From assembly GCA_903822245.1 (NCBI GenBank), contig CAIJOE010000141.1, positions 1 to 9,565 of the forward strand: a DNA stretch of 9,565 nucleotides, read 5' to 3'. Positions 1 through 5,416 of this stretch are shown in pieces (positions within the stretch are counted from its first letter, which is position 1; each line of letters begins with the position of its first letter). The notes beneath the pieces were generated by a model. The model did not search any database, had not been told where the DNA came from, and worked only from the letters and a program-made list of their open reading frames with translations. The translations under genes were made by a program, and so were the position numbers. Origin of the DNA: an uncultured Actinomycetes bacterium. Its GTDB lineage: Bacteria; Actinomycetota; Actinomycetes; Nanopelagicales; Nanopelagicaceae.

Positions 1-2
1 CT

Positions 3-323
3 GCCGTCCTTCTTAGCCTGGGCTTGATGTATGCCGCGCGGGCCTCAGCGCTTTGGATTACTGTTACAAAAGGCTGGTTGCTTGTAGGACCTGCTGCCAT
101 TGAACGGGCTTTCATTCATAATTTCCAAGAATTAGATACAAATCAATTTCGCTCACTTCGTGGAGTAAATGCCAATCCAGCTGCCTACCTAGAATTGCGA
201 TTTTGGGTAAGCCGCGGCTTAAAAATTGAACTACGTGATCCTAAAGATAAAACGCCCTACTGGTTAATAAGCACCAATAGAGCGAAGGAATTATCTAAAA
301 CTTTAAATCTTGCCGCCCATTAA
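3..323 (+). CDS. DUF3093 family membrane protein, 5' end cut off by the window
   Basis: The frame is open to the left edge of the window (AVLLSLGLMYAARAS...), so the true start lies outside; the TTG/ATG codons at 24-29 are internal. The hydrophobic first residues look like the end of an N-terminal membrane segment, and the rest is a small soluble C-terminal domain. The segment WLLVGPAAIE, the stretch AYLELRFWVSRGLKIELRDP and the ending DKTPYWLISTNRAKEL match the DUF3093 pattern as I remember it (R-W-V ... DP-D-TPYWL-ST). Its function is unknown. In mycobacteria, DUF3093 and DUF4193 genes lie together next to dut, and the same pairing is seen here. It converges on the DUF4193 gene; the two stops overlap in TTAA at 320-323, leaving no room for a terminator between them. 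Confidence 0.85.
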   Translation, partial: AVLLSLGLMYAARASALWITVTKGWLLVGPAAIERAFIHNFQELDTNQFRSLRGVNANPAAYLELRFWVSRGLKIELRDPKDKTPYWLISTNRAKELSKTLNLAAH

Positions 324-616
324 GCGCAATCAACACAAACTGCGCTAGCGCCAGAACCTTTAGCTAATTGCGTTGCATGATGGACCATAAAGCAACGTGA
401 ACAAGTGAATTCATCCTCTTGCTTGGGAACAACGCGAACGGTTAATTCTTCTCCAGAAAGATCAGCACCAGGTAGTTCGAGATTCTCCGCTGCTTCTTCC
501 TCATCAATATCTACTTGACCAGATTGTGCATCTGCGCGACGAGCTTTTAACTCTTCAAGAGATTCTTCGTGTAATTCTTCATCCGTTTTTCGCGGGGTGT
601 CGTAATCGGTAGCCAT
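320..616 (-). CDS. DUF4193 family zinc-ribbon-like protein
   Basis: A 98-residue acidic protein that matches the actinobacterial DUF4193 family along its whole length: N-terminal MATDYDTPRKTD, the SLEELKARR segment at about 19-27, the LELPGADLSGEEL block at 46-58, and a C-terminal domain with two CxxC pairs (C72/C75 and C94/C97) likely to bind one zinc ion. Its molecular role is not known. The ATG at 614-616 is preceded by a strong GGGAGG ribosome-binding site (minus strand of 621-626, only 4 nt from the start). It converges on the DUF3093 gene and shares the TTAA at 320-323 with it. The upstream 164-bp spacer separates it from the desaturase gene, so it probably has its own promoter, although I cannot name a clear -35/-10 pair. 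Confidence 0.9.
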   Translation of the reverse strand: MATDYDTPRKTDEELHEESLEELKARRADAQSGQVDIDEEEAAENLELPGADLSGEELTVRVVPKQEDEFTCSRCFMVHHATQLAKGSGASAVCVDCA

Positions 617-780
617 GGCACCTCCCTCTTACCTAATAATCATTTGTCGCAATCAATTAATTGCGCCACTAGGGCGGATAGTGTCCTATTGCCCACCCTT
701 ATGCCTAATCAACAGTCGGCGTGTCGGGATTATTCCCCTAGATATCTATAAACGAGAAGATAAGTGAGAACTACCTGAGG
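617..780. other. Intergenic spacer with small dyad symmetries, no gene
   Basis: The 164 bp between the desaturase stop and the DUF4193 start hold no credible coding frame. Visible elements are: the perfect 10-bp palindrome TAGATATCTA at 739-748; an imperfect hairpin at 672-694 (GGGC...GCCC outer stem, ATAG...CTAT inner stem, loop TGTC, one G·U pair and one bulged base); and an inverted repeat CGCAAT-n6-ATTGCG at 648-665. None is followed by a T-run on the minus strand, so a classical terminator for the desaturase is not supported. The spacer must contain the DUF4193 promoter if that gene is transcribed separately; the inverted repeat at 648-665 lies 32-49 bp upstream of its start codon and could act as an operator, which is a guess. 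Confidence 0.4.
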
Positions 781-1764
781 TTATCGCTCTAGAACTTGTC
801 GATCTAAGTGCACTGGCTCTTGGCCACGGGCAATTAGTCGATCGAAGTGATTATCACGCTTTTCAATGAACCGCGAAACATCTGATTCGGCCTGGGAAAT
901 ATATGCAGCAAGTTCATTTCTGGCTGCTTCACCTTCTCCGGTCAGATCCGTACGATCAAAAACATTCCAAGCGCGCAAAACTGGTGCCACTACGTCTTCT
1001 AGGTGCAACTGCAAGTCATAAATTCCAGCCAATGCAATCTGGACAGACTTTCTACCCCAACCAGGCATTCCGGCGCCAGGCATCTGGAAGTTTGTCACAA
1101 CATCTTTAATTGCAATCATTGCCGCATTTGGCTCAAGATCTAGGGCTTTGCCGAGCAAGTTTCGGTAAAAGAGCATATGCAAATTTTCATCTAGGGCTAC
1201 GCGAGCAAGCATTCCCTCAGCAATGTCATCATTTGCAATTCGGCCGGTATTTCTATGAGAAATTCGAGTAGCAAGTTCTTGGAAAGAAACATAGGCAACG
1301 GTGTGAAGCATGTCGTTGTCATATGGAGTTTCATAGCCAACTTGCATATGGGCCATACGAAGATCTTCTAATTCAACTGGGTCCACACCTCGTGTGGCCA
1401 TCAAGTAATCACGAATAACGATCGAGTGCCGTGCTTCTTCTGCAGTCCAACGATTGATCCAAGTATTCCAAGCACCTTCACGGCCCATAGAGAAAGCAAT
1501 TTCGGTGTGGTAACTAGGCAGATTATCTTCGGTCATCAAATTTAGAACTAATGAATCTTGCGCAATTGTTGTTAGTTTTGAATCTTTAGCTTCCCAAGCA
1601 TCACCATTTAGTGGGCCAGCAAATGTGCGACCTTCACTCCATGGGACATACTCATGGGGATACCAATCTTTGGCGATTTTCATATGACGTTCTAATTCAA
1701 CGGCAACATCTGGCTCAAGATCACGAATTAATCGTGCTTGGATCTTTGGATCAATGCTGGCCAT
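781..1764 (-). CDS. Diiron acyl-ACP desaturase (type 2 fatty acid desaturase, DesA-like)
   Basis: A 327-residue soluble protein of the ferritin-like acyl-[acyl carrier protein] desaturase family, which introduces a double bond into ACP-bound acyl chains using O2 and electrons from a ferredoxin-type donor. The diiron ligands are in order: E79 (in MTEDNLPSYH), E110-x-x-H113 (TAEEARH), E163 (SFQELATRISHR) and E193-x-x-H196 (LDENLH). Length and motifs fit the mycobacterial DesA1/DesA2-like group, so the likely role is making unsaturated membrane fatty acids. Position of the double bond and substrate length cannot be read from the sequence. The ATG at 1762-1764 has only a weak ribosome-binding site (GGTAAGG). 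It starts 38 bp after the trmD stop in the same direction, so it could be a read-through tail of that operon or have its own promoter. No electron-transfer partner gene is present in the window. Confidence 0.9.
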   Translation of the reverse strand: MASIDPKIQARLIRDLEPDVAVELERHMKIAKDWYPHEYVPWSEGRTFAGPLNGDAWEAKDSKLTTIAQDSLVLNLMTEDNLPSYHTEIAFSMGREGAWNTWINRWTAEEARHSIVIRDYLMATRGVDPVELEDLRMAHMQVGYETPYDNDMLHTVAYVSFQELATRISHRNTGRIANDDIAEGMLARVALDENLHMLFYRNLLGKALDLEPNAAMIAIKDVVTNFQMPGAGMPGWGRKSVQIALAGIYDLQLHLEDVVAPVLRAWNVFDRTDLTGEGEAARNELAAYISQAESDVSRFIEKRDNHFDRLIARGQEPVHLDRQVLER

Positions 1765-1790
1765 GGGTGGAACTTACCTTACCTATATGG

Positions 1791-1806
1791 GTTACTAGCG
1801 AGTTAC
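1791..1806 (-). promoter_or_regulatory. GTAAC-n6-GTAAC direct repeat between trmD and the desaturase gene
   Basis: On the minus strand two identical GTAAC pentamers lie 11 bp apart, one helical turn, overlapping the trmD stop codon and ending 26 bp before the desaturase start. The spacing equals that of the GlnR box (GTnAC-n6-GAAAC), but the second half differs from the consensus by one base. It may be a regulator site for the desaturase gene or chance; no clear -35/-10 pair accompanies it. Confidence 0.25.
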
Positions 1807-2507
1807 TTGCCCAGGTTTTGGGTTCTGAGTTTGGCTTGTTCTCTTCGATACTCCGCGATTAGTCCATGATTTCCAGATAATAAGACCTCTGGCACTTTAA
1901 GACCGCGCCACTCTTGTGGCTTTGTGTAATTCGGGTATTCGACCAAAATGCCTTCAGAGCCTTCCAAAGTATGGGACTCCTCATCAAGGGATGCTGGATT
2001 ACCAATAACTCCTGGAATTAAACGAATTATCGCTTCCATAATTACTAATGTGGCTACTTCCCCACCATTTAATACGTAGTCTCCAATAGAGACTTCGCGA
2101 ACTTTAAAGTTTTGCGCACTTCGATAGAAGTCTGTAACTCTAATATCTATTCCTTCATAACGCCCACAAGCAAAGATCAAATGCTTGGAATTAACTAATT
2201 CATTAGCCAATTTCTGTGTGAGCTTCTCACCCGCTGGGGTTAACACAATTAGCTCGTGGATAACATCTGGATTAGCTTGCGCAACCTCATCAATAGCTTT
2301 TCCCCAAGGCTCTGGTGACATAACCATGCCAGCACCGCCGCCATATGGAGTGTCATCTACTGAACCATGAACATCATTGGTTTGGGCTCGAAGGTCGTGA
2401 ATTTCGATAGAAATTAGTCCAGCACTCTTTGCCTTACCAATTAGAGAAAGCTCAAGTGGTACAAAATAATCTGGAAATATTGTGATTACATCAAAGTGAT
2501 TACTCAT
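1803..2507 (-). CDS. trmD: tRNA (guanine-N1-)-methyltransferase TrmD
   Basis: A 234-residue SPOUT-class methyltransferase that makes m1G37 next to the anticodon using S-adenosylmethionine, preventing +1 frameshifting. Family hallmarks are present: FDVITIFPDYF at the N terminus, the DDTPYGGGAGMVM block (51-63), GRYEGID (115-121) and SIGDYVLNGGE (140-150), which form the knotted SAM site, and YPNYTKP followed by VPEVLLSGNHG (205-215) in the C-terminal domain. By recollected alignment with E. coli TrmD, the general base Asp169 corresponds to E177 in DEESH, with D175 two residues upstream. The length suits actinobacterial TrmD. It begins inside the rimM stop region (ATGAGTAA, 8-bp overlap), with GAGGGG 7 nt upstream as ribosome-binding site, so translation is coupled to rimM. 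It is the last gene of the rpsP operon proper. Confidence 0.97.
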   Translation of the reverse strand: MSNHFDVITIFPDYFVPLELSLIGKAKSAGLISIEIHDLRAQTNDVHGSVDDTPYGGGAGMVMSPEPWGKAIDEVAQANPDVIHELIVLTPAGEKLTQKLANELVNSKHLIFACGRYEGIDIRVTDFYRSAQNFKVREVSIGDYVLNGGEVATLVIMEAIIRLIPGVIGNPASLDEESHTLEGSEGILVEYPNYTKPQEWRGLKVPEVLLSGNHGLIAEYRREQAKLRTQNLGK

Positions 2508-3003
2508 CTAGCAACCCCTCTGGCAAAATGACTCTAATTTTCTTAGCATTTACATCAACATCTGGAACAATTGCTCGAACAAAGGGAATTAGAACTTCCC
2601 GGCCTTGGTAATTTATGGCTAAAACGTCCTGACCAGGCAAATTTATTACATCCACAACCGGGCCTAAATCAACTCCGTCATCAGTTCTCACAAGGCACCC
2701 CAAGAGTTCTTGCACGTGGAAGTCATCTTCATTTGAACCTTTGTGGATATCCACATCTGAGAGCAGTAGTACATTCTTCAATTTTTCAATTTGATTTCGA
2801 TCTTCGATTCCTTCAAACCCCAATAAAAGTGTGCCATTGTGATCGCGAACCGATTTGATAGTAAGTGGACCAAAAGATGTTGGCTCCGTCGTTAAGACAG
2901 AGCCAACATAAAACCGATCTTCTGGTTGGTCAGTACGAACTTCAATAGTGGCCTCACCTAGAACTCCATGCGCGCGCCCAATACGGGCAACGACAAGAAG
3001 CAC
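2500..3003 (-). CDS. rimM: 16S rRNA processing / 30S maturation factor RimM
   Basis: A 167-residue RimM protein, which binds ribosomal protein S19 and the 30S head during small-subunit assembly. The N-terminal barrel domain (about 1-85) opens with VVARIGRAHGVLGEATIEVR, the typical RimM start, and contains RFYVGSVL. The PRC-barrel domain (about 92-165) contains FHVQELLG and the conserved VLIPFVRAIV (137-146), ending in PEGLLD. I chose the GTG at 3001-3003 because it puts the family motif directly at the N terminus; it lies 2 nt after the khpA stop, so translation is probably coupled. It overlaps trmD by 8 bp. Its position between the KH gene and trmD is the standard actinobacterial order. Confidence 0.95.
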   Translation of the reverse strand: MLLVVARIGRAHGVLGEATIEVRTDQPEDRFYVGSVLTTEPTSFGPLTIKSVRDHNGTLLLGFEGIEDRNQIEKLKNVLLLSDVDIHKGSNEDDFHVQELLGCLVRTDDGVDLGPVVDVINLPGQDVLAINYQGREVLIPFVRAIVPDVDVNAKKIRVILPEGLLDE

Positions 3004-3005
3004 TT

Positions 3006-3245
3006 TTAACGAGCCTCGTCAGCCTCGATGAGATCGACGCGAACCGAACGTCCGGCAATTGCACTTACTACTGTGCGAAGAGCACGAGCAGTACGACCAT
3101 TGCGACCAATTACCTTGCCAATGTCATCTGGGTGAACACGAACTTCAAGAGTTGTGCCACGACGATGATCCTTTGTGGTGATTACAACATCACCAGGATT
3201 ATCGACGATGCCTTTAACTAGATGCTCTAGAGCCTCATCGATCAT
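3006..3245 (-). CDS. khpA: KH-domain RNA-binding protein (KhpA/YlqC family)
   Basis: A 79-residue single-KH-domain protein. The family signature ALEHLVKGIVDNPGDV (5-20) precedes the RNA-binding GxxG loop IGKVIGRNGRTARALR (GRNG at 47-50). Family members bind RNA, in some Gram-positive bacteria together with KhpB/Jag, and affect cell division or small-RNA function; the role here is inferred only. Like other actinobacterial homologues it sits between rpsP and rimM. The ATG at 3243-3245 lies 2 nt after the rpsP stop and has no strong ribosome-binding site of its own (only a purine stretch AGAAGAAG), so it probably depends on translational coupling with rpsP. Confidence 0.95.
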   Translation of the reverse strand: MIDEALEHLVKGIVDNPGDVVITTKDHRRGTTLEVRVHPDDIGKVIGRNGRTARALRTVVSAIAGRSVRVDLIEADEAR

Positions 3246-3247
3246 AA

Positions 3248-3778
3248 TTATTCGGCAGCTTCTTCTGCTGGAGCCTGTGCAACAGCTTCTTCAGCTGGTG
3301 CTTCAGCAACTGGAGCTTCAGCAACTGGTGCCTCAGCAACTGGTGCCTCTACAACTTCTTCCTTAGGAGCAGACTTAGCCGCTAATTTATCGGCTGCCTT
3401 CTTCTTAAGAGTAGTTGCGCCATCAGCAGGTTCTGCCATAGCTTCTTTAACAGCAGCTTCATAAGCAATGCGCTTGTGTGGCTTTTCTGCAATTGTCTTT
3501 AAAGTTCCTTCAGTTCCTGGAAGGCCCTTAGCCTTTTGCCAGTCGCCGGTGATCTTTAGCAACGCTTCAACAGCTTCAGTTGGTTGTGCACCAACGCCAA
3601 GCCAGTATTGCGCGCGATCAGATTTAACTTCAATAAGTGAAGGTTCTGATCCTGGTGAATAACGACCGATTTCTTCGATTGCACGGCTGTTACGAGCTGC
3701 ACGTGAATCTGAAACCACAATACGGAAATGTGGCGTACGGATCTTTCCAAAACGCATTAAACGAATCTTTACGGCCAC
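3248..3778 (-). CDS. rpsP: 30S ribosomal protein S16 with long Ala/Pro/Glu-rich tail
   Basis: Residues 1 to about 83 are the S16 core: MAVKIRLMRFGKIRTPHFRI, VVSDSRAARNSRAIEEIGRY and SPGSEP, then the ALLKITGDWQKAKG segment. S16 stabilises the 5' domain of 16S rRNA in the 30S subunit. The protein is 176 residues, about twice the bacterial core length. The extra C terminus has a Lys/Ala-rich linker (about 110-140) followed by an acidic low-complexity tail made of APVAE-type repeats (145-176). Extended S16 tails are known in actinobacteria, with unknown purpose. The start is the GTG at 3776-3778, with AAGGAG 9 nt upstream (minus strand of 3788-3793). It is the first gene of the rpsP-khpA-rimM-trmD operon, separated from ffh by 177 bp that probably contain the promoter. 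Confidence 0.96.
   Translation of the reverse strand: MAVKIRLMRFGKIRTPHFRIVVSDSRAARNSRAIEEIGRYSPGSEPSLIEVKSDRAQYWLGVGAQPTEAVEALLKITGDWQKAKGLPGTEGTLKTIAEKPHKRIAYEAAVKEAMAEPADGATTLKKKAADKLAAKSAPKEEVVEAPVAEAPVAEAPVAEAPAEEAVAQAPAEEAAE
3300..3344 (-). repeat. Three tandem 15-bp units in the rpsP tail
   Basis: On the plus strand the unit GCTTCAGCAACTGGA recurs three times with a 15-bp period (3300-3314, 3315-3329, 3330-3344), differing only at one or two third-type positions. Because 15 is a multiple of three, the repeats stay in frame and encode AEAPV-like pentapeptides of the S16 tail. Near-identity at the DNA level suggests recent copy-number change by slippage. Confidence 0.85.
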
Positions 3779-3808
3779 TAGGGCTTTCTCCTTGTTTTAG
3801 TCGGTTCG

Positions 3809-3838
3809 ATAAGAGTGGTAACAGTGGGAGCGTTACAA
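3809..3838 (-). promoter_or_regulatory. Possible promoter of the rpsP-khpA-rimM-trmD operon
   Basis: On the minus strand TTGTAA (3833-3838) is followed after 18 bp by TCTTAT (3809-3814), a loose -35/-10 pair. A start around 3802 would give a leader of roughly 25 nt containing the AAGGAG ribosome-binding site at 3788-3793. The short inverted repeat GTAAC-n9-GTTAC (3816-3838 region) lies between the two hexamers. Match quality is modest; another pair upstream in the spacer is possible. Confidence 0.3.
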
Positions 3839-3859
3839 CAATTTCAAACCTTGGTTTTT

Positions 3860-3881
3860 ATCGTGTCGGTTTTGCCACGAT
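3860..3881. other. Perfect inverted repeat ATCGTG...CACGAT in the ffh-rpsP spacer
   Basis: Six-base perfect arms (3860-3865 and 3876-3881) enclose a 10-base loop. On the plus strand a T-run precedes the stem; on the minus strand, the direction of ffh and rpsP, the stem is followed by AAAAA rather than T's, so it does not look like an intrinsic terminator. It might be an operator or RNA hairpin in the region upstream of rpsP. Confidence 0.4.
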
Positions 3882-3898
3882 CGCTTGGGGGTAGAGGG

Positions 3899-3934
3899 CC
3901 CCTTGCAGATGGCCAATTCTGCCAGCCAAAGGGG
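3899..3934 (-). other. Bulged hairpin just downstream of ffh
   Basis: Outer arms CCCCTT/AAGGGG (3899-3904 with 3929-3934) and inner arms GCAGA/TCTGC (3905-3909 with 3918-3922) stack directly on one side and are separated by the 6-base bulge CAGCCA on the other, with an 8-base loop. Eleven base pairs in total make this the strongest structure in the 177-bp spacer. It begins about 20 bp after the ffh stop, where a transcript end would be expected, but no T-run follows. It could be an actinobacterial-type U-poor terminator or 3' stabiliser for ffh. Confidence 0.45.
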
Positions 3935-3955
3935 TAGATCCAAAATCGAGAAGAT

Positions 3956-5404
3956 CTAGGACTCGAGAGCTCGTTTTGCTGGGTTTCCTGAGCGCGATTT
4001 CTTCTTTGCGGGTGCTTGCTTCTTAATCGGAGCAGGTGCTGGCATACCTGGTGGCATCTGCATGCCTGGCGGCAATTGCATTCCACCTTTTCCAGTTCGC
4101 ATTTGCTTCATCATTTTCTGAGCCTGGGTGAAACGTTCGACTAAGGAATTAACTTCAGAAACCTGGCGTCCACTACCTAAGGCAATTCTAGAACGTCTTG
4201 ATCCATTTAATACCTTCGGGTCATTTCGCTCAAGAGGTGTCATCGACTGAACTATTGCTTGAGTCTTAACTAATTCTGAATCATCAAATTGTTCAAGTTG
4301 TTTTTTCATTGCTCCAGAATTAGCTCCTGGAATCATGCCAAGCAACTTGGTCATCGAACCCATCTTCTTCATTGCCTCTAGCTGGGCTAGAAAATCATCA
4401 AGGGTAAAGTCTTCGCCTTCGGCAAACTTTTTTTCAAACTTTGCAGTGGTATCGGTATCGAATGCATTTTTTGCTTGCTCAGCCAAAGTCTGGATATCGC
4501 CAAGGCCAAGAATTCGAGAAGCCATCCGATCTGGATAGAAGAGGTCAAAGTCGCTTACTTTCTCACCGGTCGCCGCAAACATAATTGGTTTTCCAGTAAT
4601 CTGTGTAATTGAAAGAGCGGCTCCGCCCCTTGCATCACCATCTAATTTTGTTAGAACAATTGCATCAAAACCAACACCTTCTTGGAAGGCTTGAGCACTA
4701 CGAACGGCGTCTTGCCCAACCATGGCATCAACTACATATAAGACTTCATCGGGATTAATTGCATCGCGAATCCGCTTAGCTTGCGCCATTAATTCCTCAT
4801 CGATACCTAAACGACCTGCGGTATCAACAATTACGATGTTATGGAATTTATCCTTTGCAAAATTAATTCCATCTCTTGCTACCTTTACTGGATCACCAAC
4901 ACCGTTACCCGGTTCGGGAGCAAAGACTGGAACCTTTACCGACTCCCCCACAACTTGGAGCTGGGTGACCGCATTTGGTCGTTGCAAATCTGAGGCAACT
5001 AGTAATGGAGTATTTCCTTGATCTTTTAGATACTTTGCTAGTTTTCCAGCTAAGGAAGTCTTACCAGCACCTTGTAAACCAGTAAGCAAAATTACGGTTG
5101 GTGGATTTTTTGCTAACCTGATGCGCCTAGCTAAACCACCAAGGATTGAAGTTAACTCTTCATTAACGATATTAAAGACGGCTTGTGAGGGATTAGTGCT
5201 CTTATTGATCTCCTCTAGAACCAGTTCTGATCTGTCTTGGATTTTGTTTACAAAATCTTGAGCAACTGAAATTGCCACATCTGAATCCAAAAGTGCTGTT
5301 TTGATTTCGGCACAAATCTCGGCCAAGTCATTGGATTTGAGGCGACCTTTTCCACGCAAGGATGAGAATGCACTTGCGAACTTGGAAGATAGATTGTCGA
5401 ACAC
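3956..5404 (-). CDS. ffh: Signal recognition particle GTPase Ffh (SRP54)
   Basis: A 482-residue SRP54 protein that binds signal sequences of nascent membrane and secreted proteins together with SRP RNA and delivers them to FtsY at the membrane. The N domain spans about 1-95. The GTPase G domain has the P-loop GLQGAGKT (109-116), DLQRPNAVTQL (139-149), DTAGR (194-198), TKLDGDARGGAAL (252-264) and ATGE (278-281), followed by the PDRMASRILGLGD linker. The methionine-rich M domain (about 320-436) contains LLGMIPG and the RNA-binding SRRSRIALGSG (402-412). The C-terminal tail is Met/Pro-rich and then Lys/Arg-rich. The start is the GTG at 5402-5404, 12 bp after the glnD stop and with only a weak ribosome-binding site. 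The gene of its partner FtsY lies at the far right of the window, on the other side of the nitrogen genes. Confidence 0.97.
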   Translation of the reverse strand: MFDNLSSKFASAFSSLRGKGRLKSNDLAEICAEIKTALLDSDVAISVAQDFVNKIQDRSELVLEEINKSTNPSQAVFNIVNEELTSILGGLARRIRLAKNPPTVILLTGLQGAGKTSLAGKLAKYLKDQGNTPLLVASDLQRPNAVTQLQVVGESVKVPVFAPEPGNGVGDPVKVARDGINFAKDKFHNIVIVDTAGRLGIDEELMAQAKRIRDAINPDEVLYVVDAMVGQDAVRSAQAFQEGVGFDAIVLTKLDGDARGGAALSITQITGKPIMFAATGEKVSDFDLFYPDRMASRILGLGDIQTLAEQAKNAFDTDTTAKFEKKFAEGEDFTLDDFLAQLEAMKKMGSMTKLLGMIPGANSGAMKKQLEQFDDSELVKTQAIVQSMTPLERNDPKVLNGSRRSRIALGSGRQVSEVNSLVERFTQAQKMMKQMRTGKGGMQLPPGMQMPPGMPAPAPIKKQAPAKKKSRSGNPAKRALES

Positions 5405-5416
5405 GGCGGTAGCCTA

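Noticed and set aside
3300..3344. Short tandem repeats considered as a CRISPR-like or mobile-element signature
   Set aside because: The units are 15 bp, contiguous without spacers, and lie in frame inside the S16 tail.
3556..3750. 64-residue open frame on the minus strand inside rpsP
   Set aside because: It overlaps the S16 core in another frame, shows no domain and its composition is that of an out-of-frame shadow.
3844..4086. 80-residue open frame covering the ffh 3' end and spacer on the minus strand
   Set aside because: It overlaps the ffh C-terminal coding region in another frame and has no recognisable motif or ribosome-binding site.
4722..5021. 99-residue plus-strand open frame antisense to ffh (likewise at 6826-7125 antisense to glnD)
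   Set aside because: Both lie opposite highly conserved coding sequence and read as reverse-strand shadows without domains or start signals.
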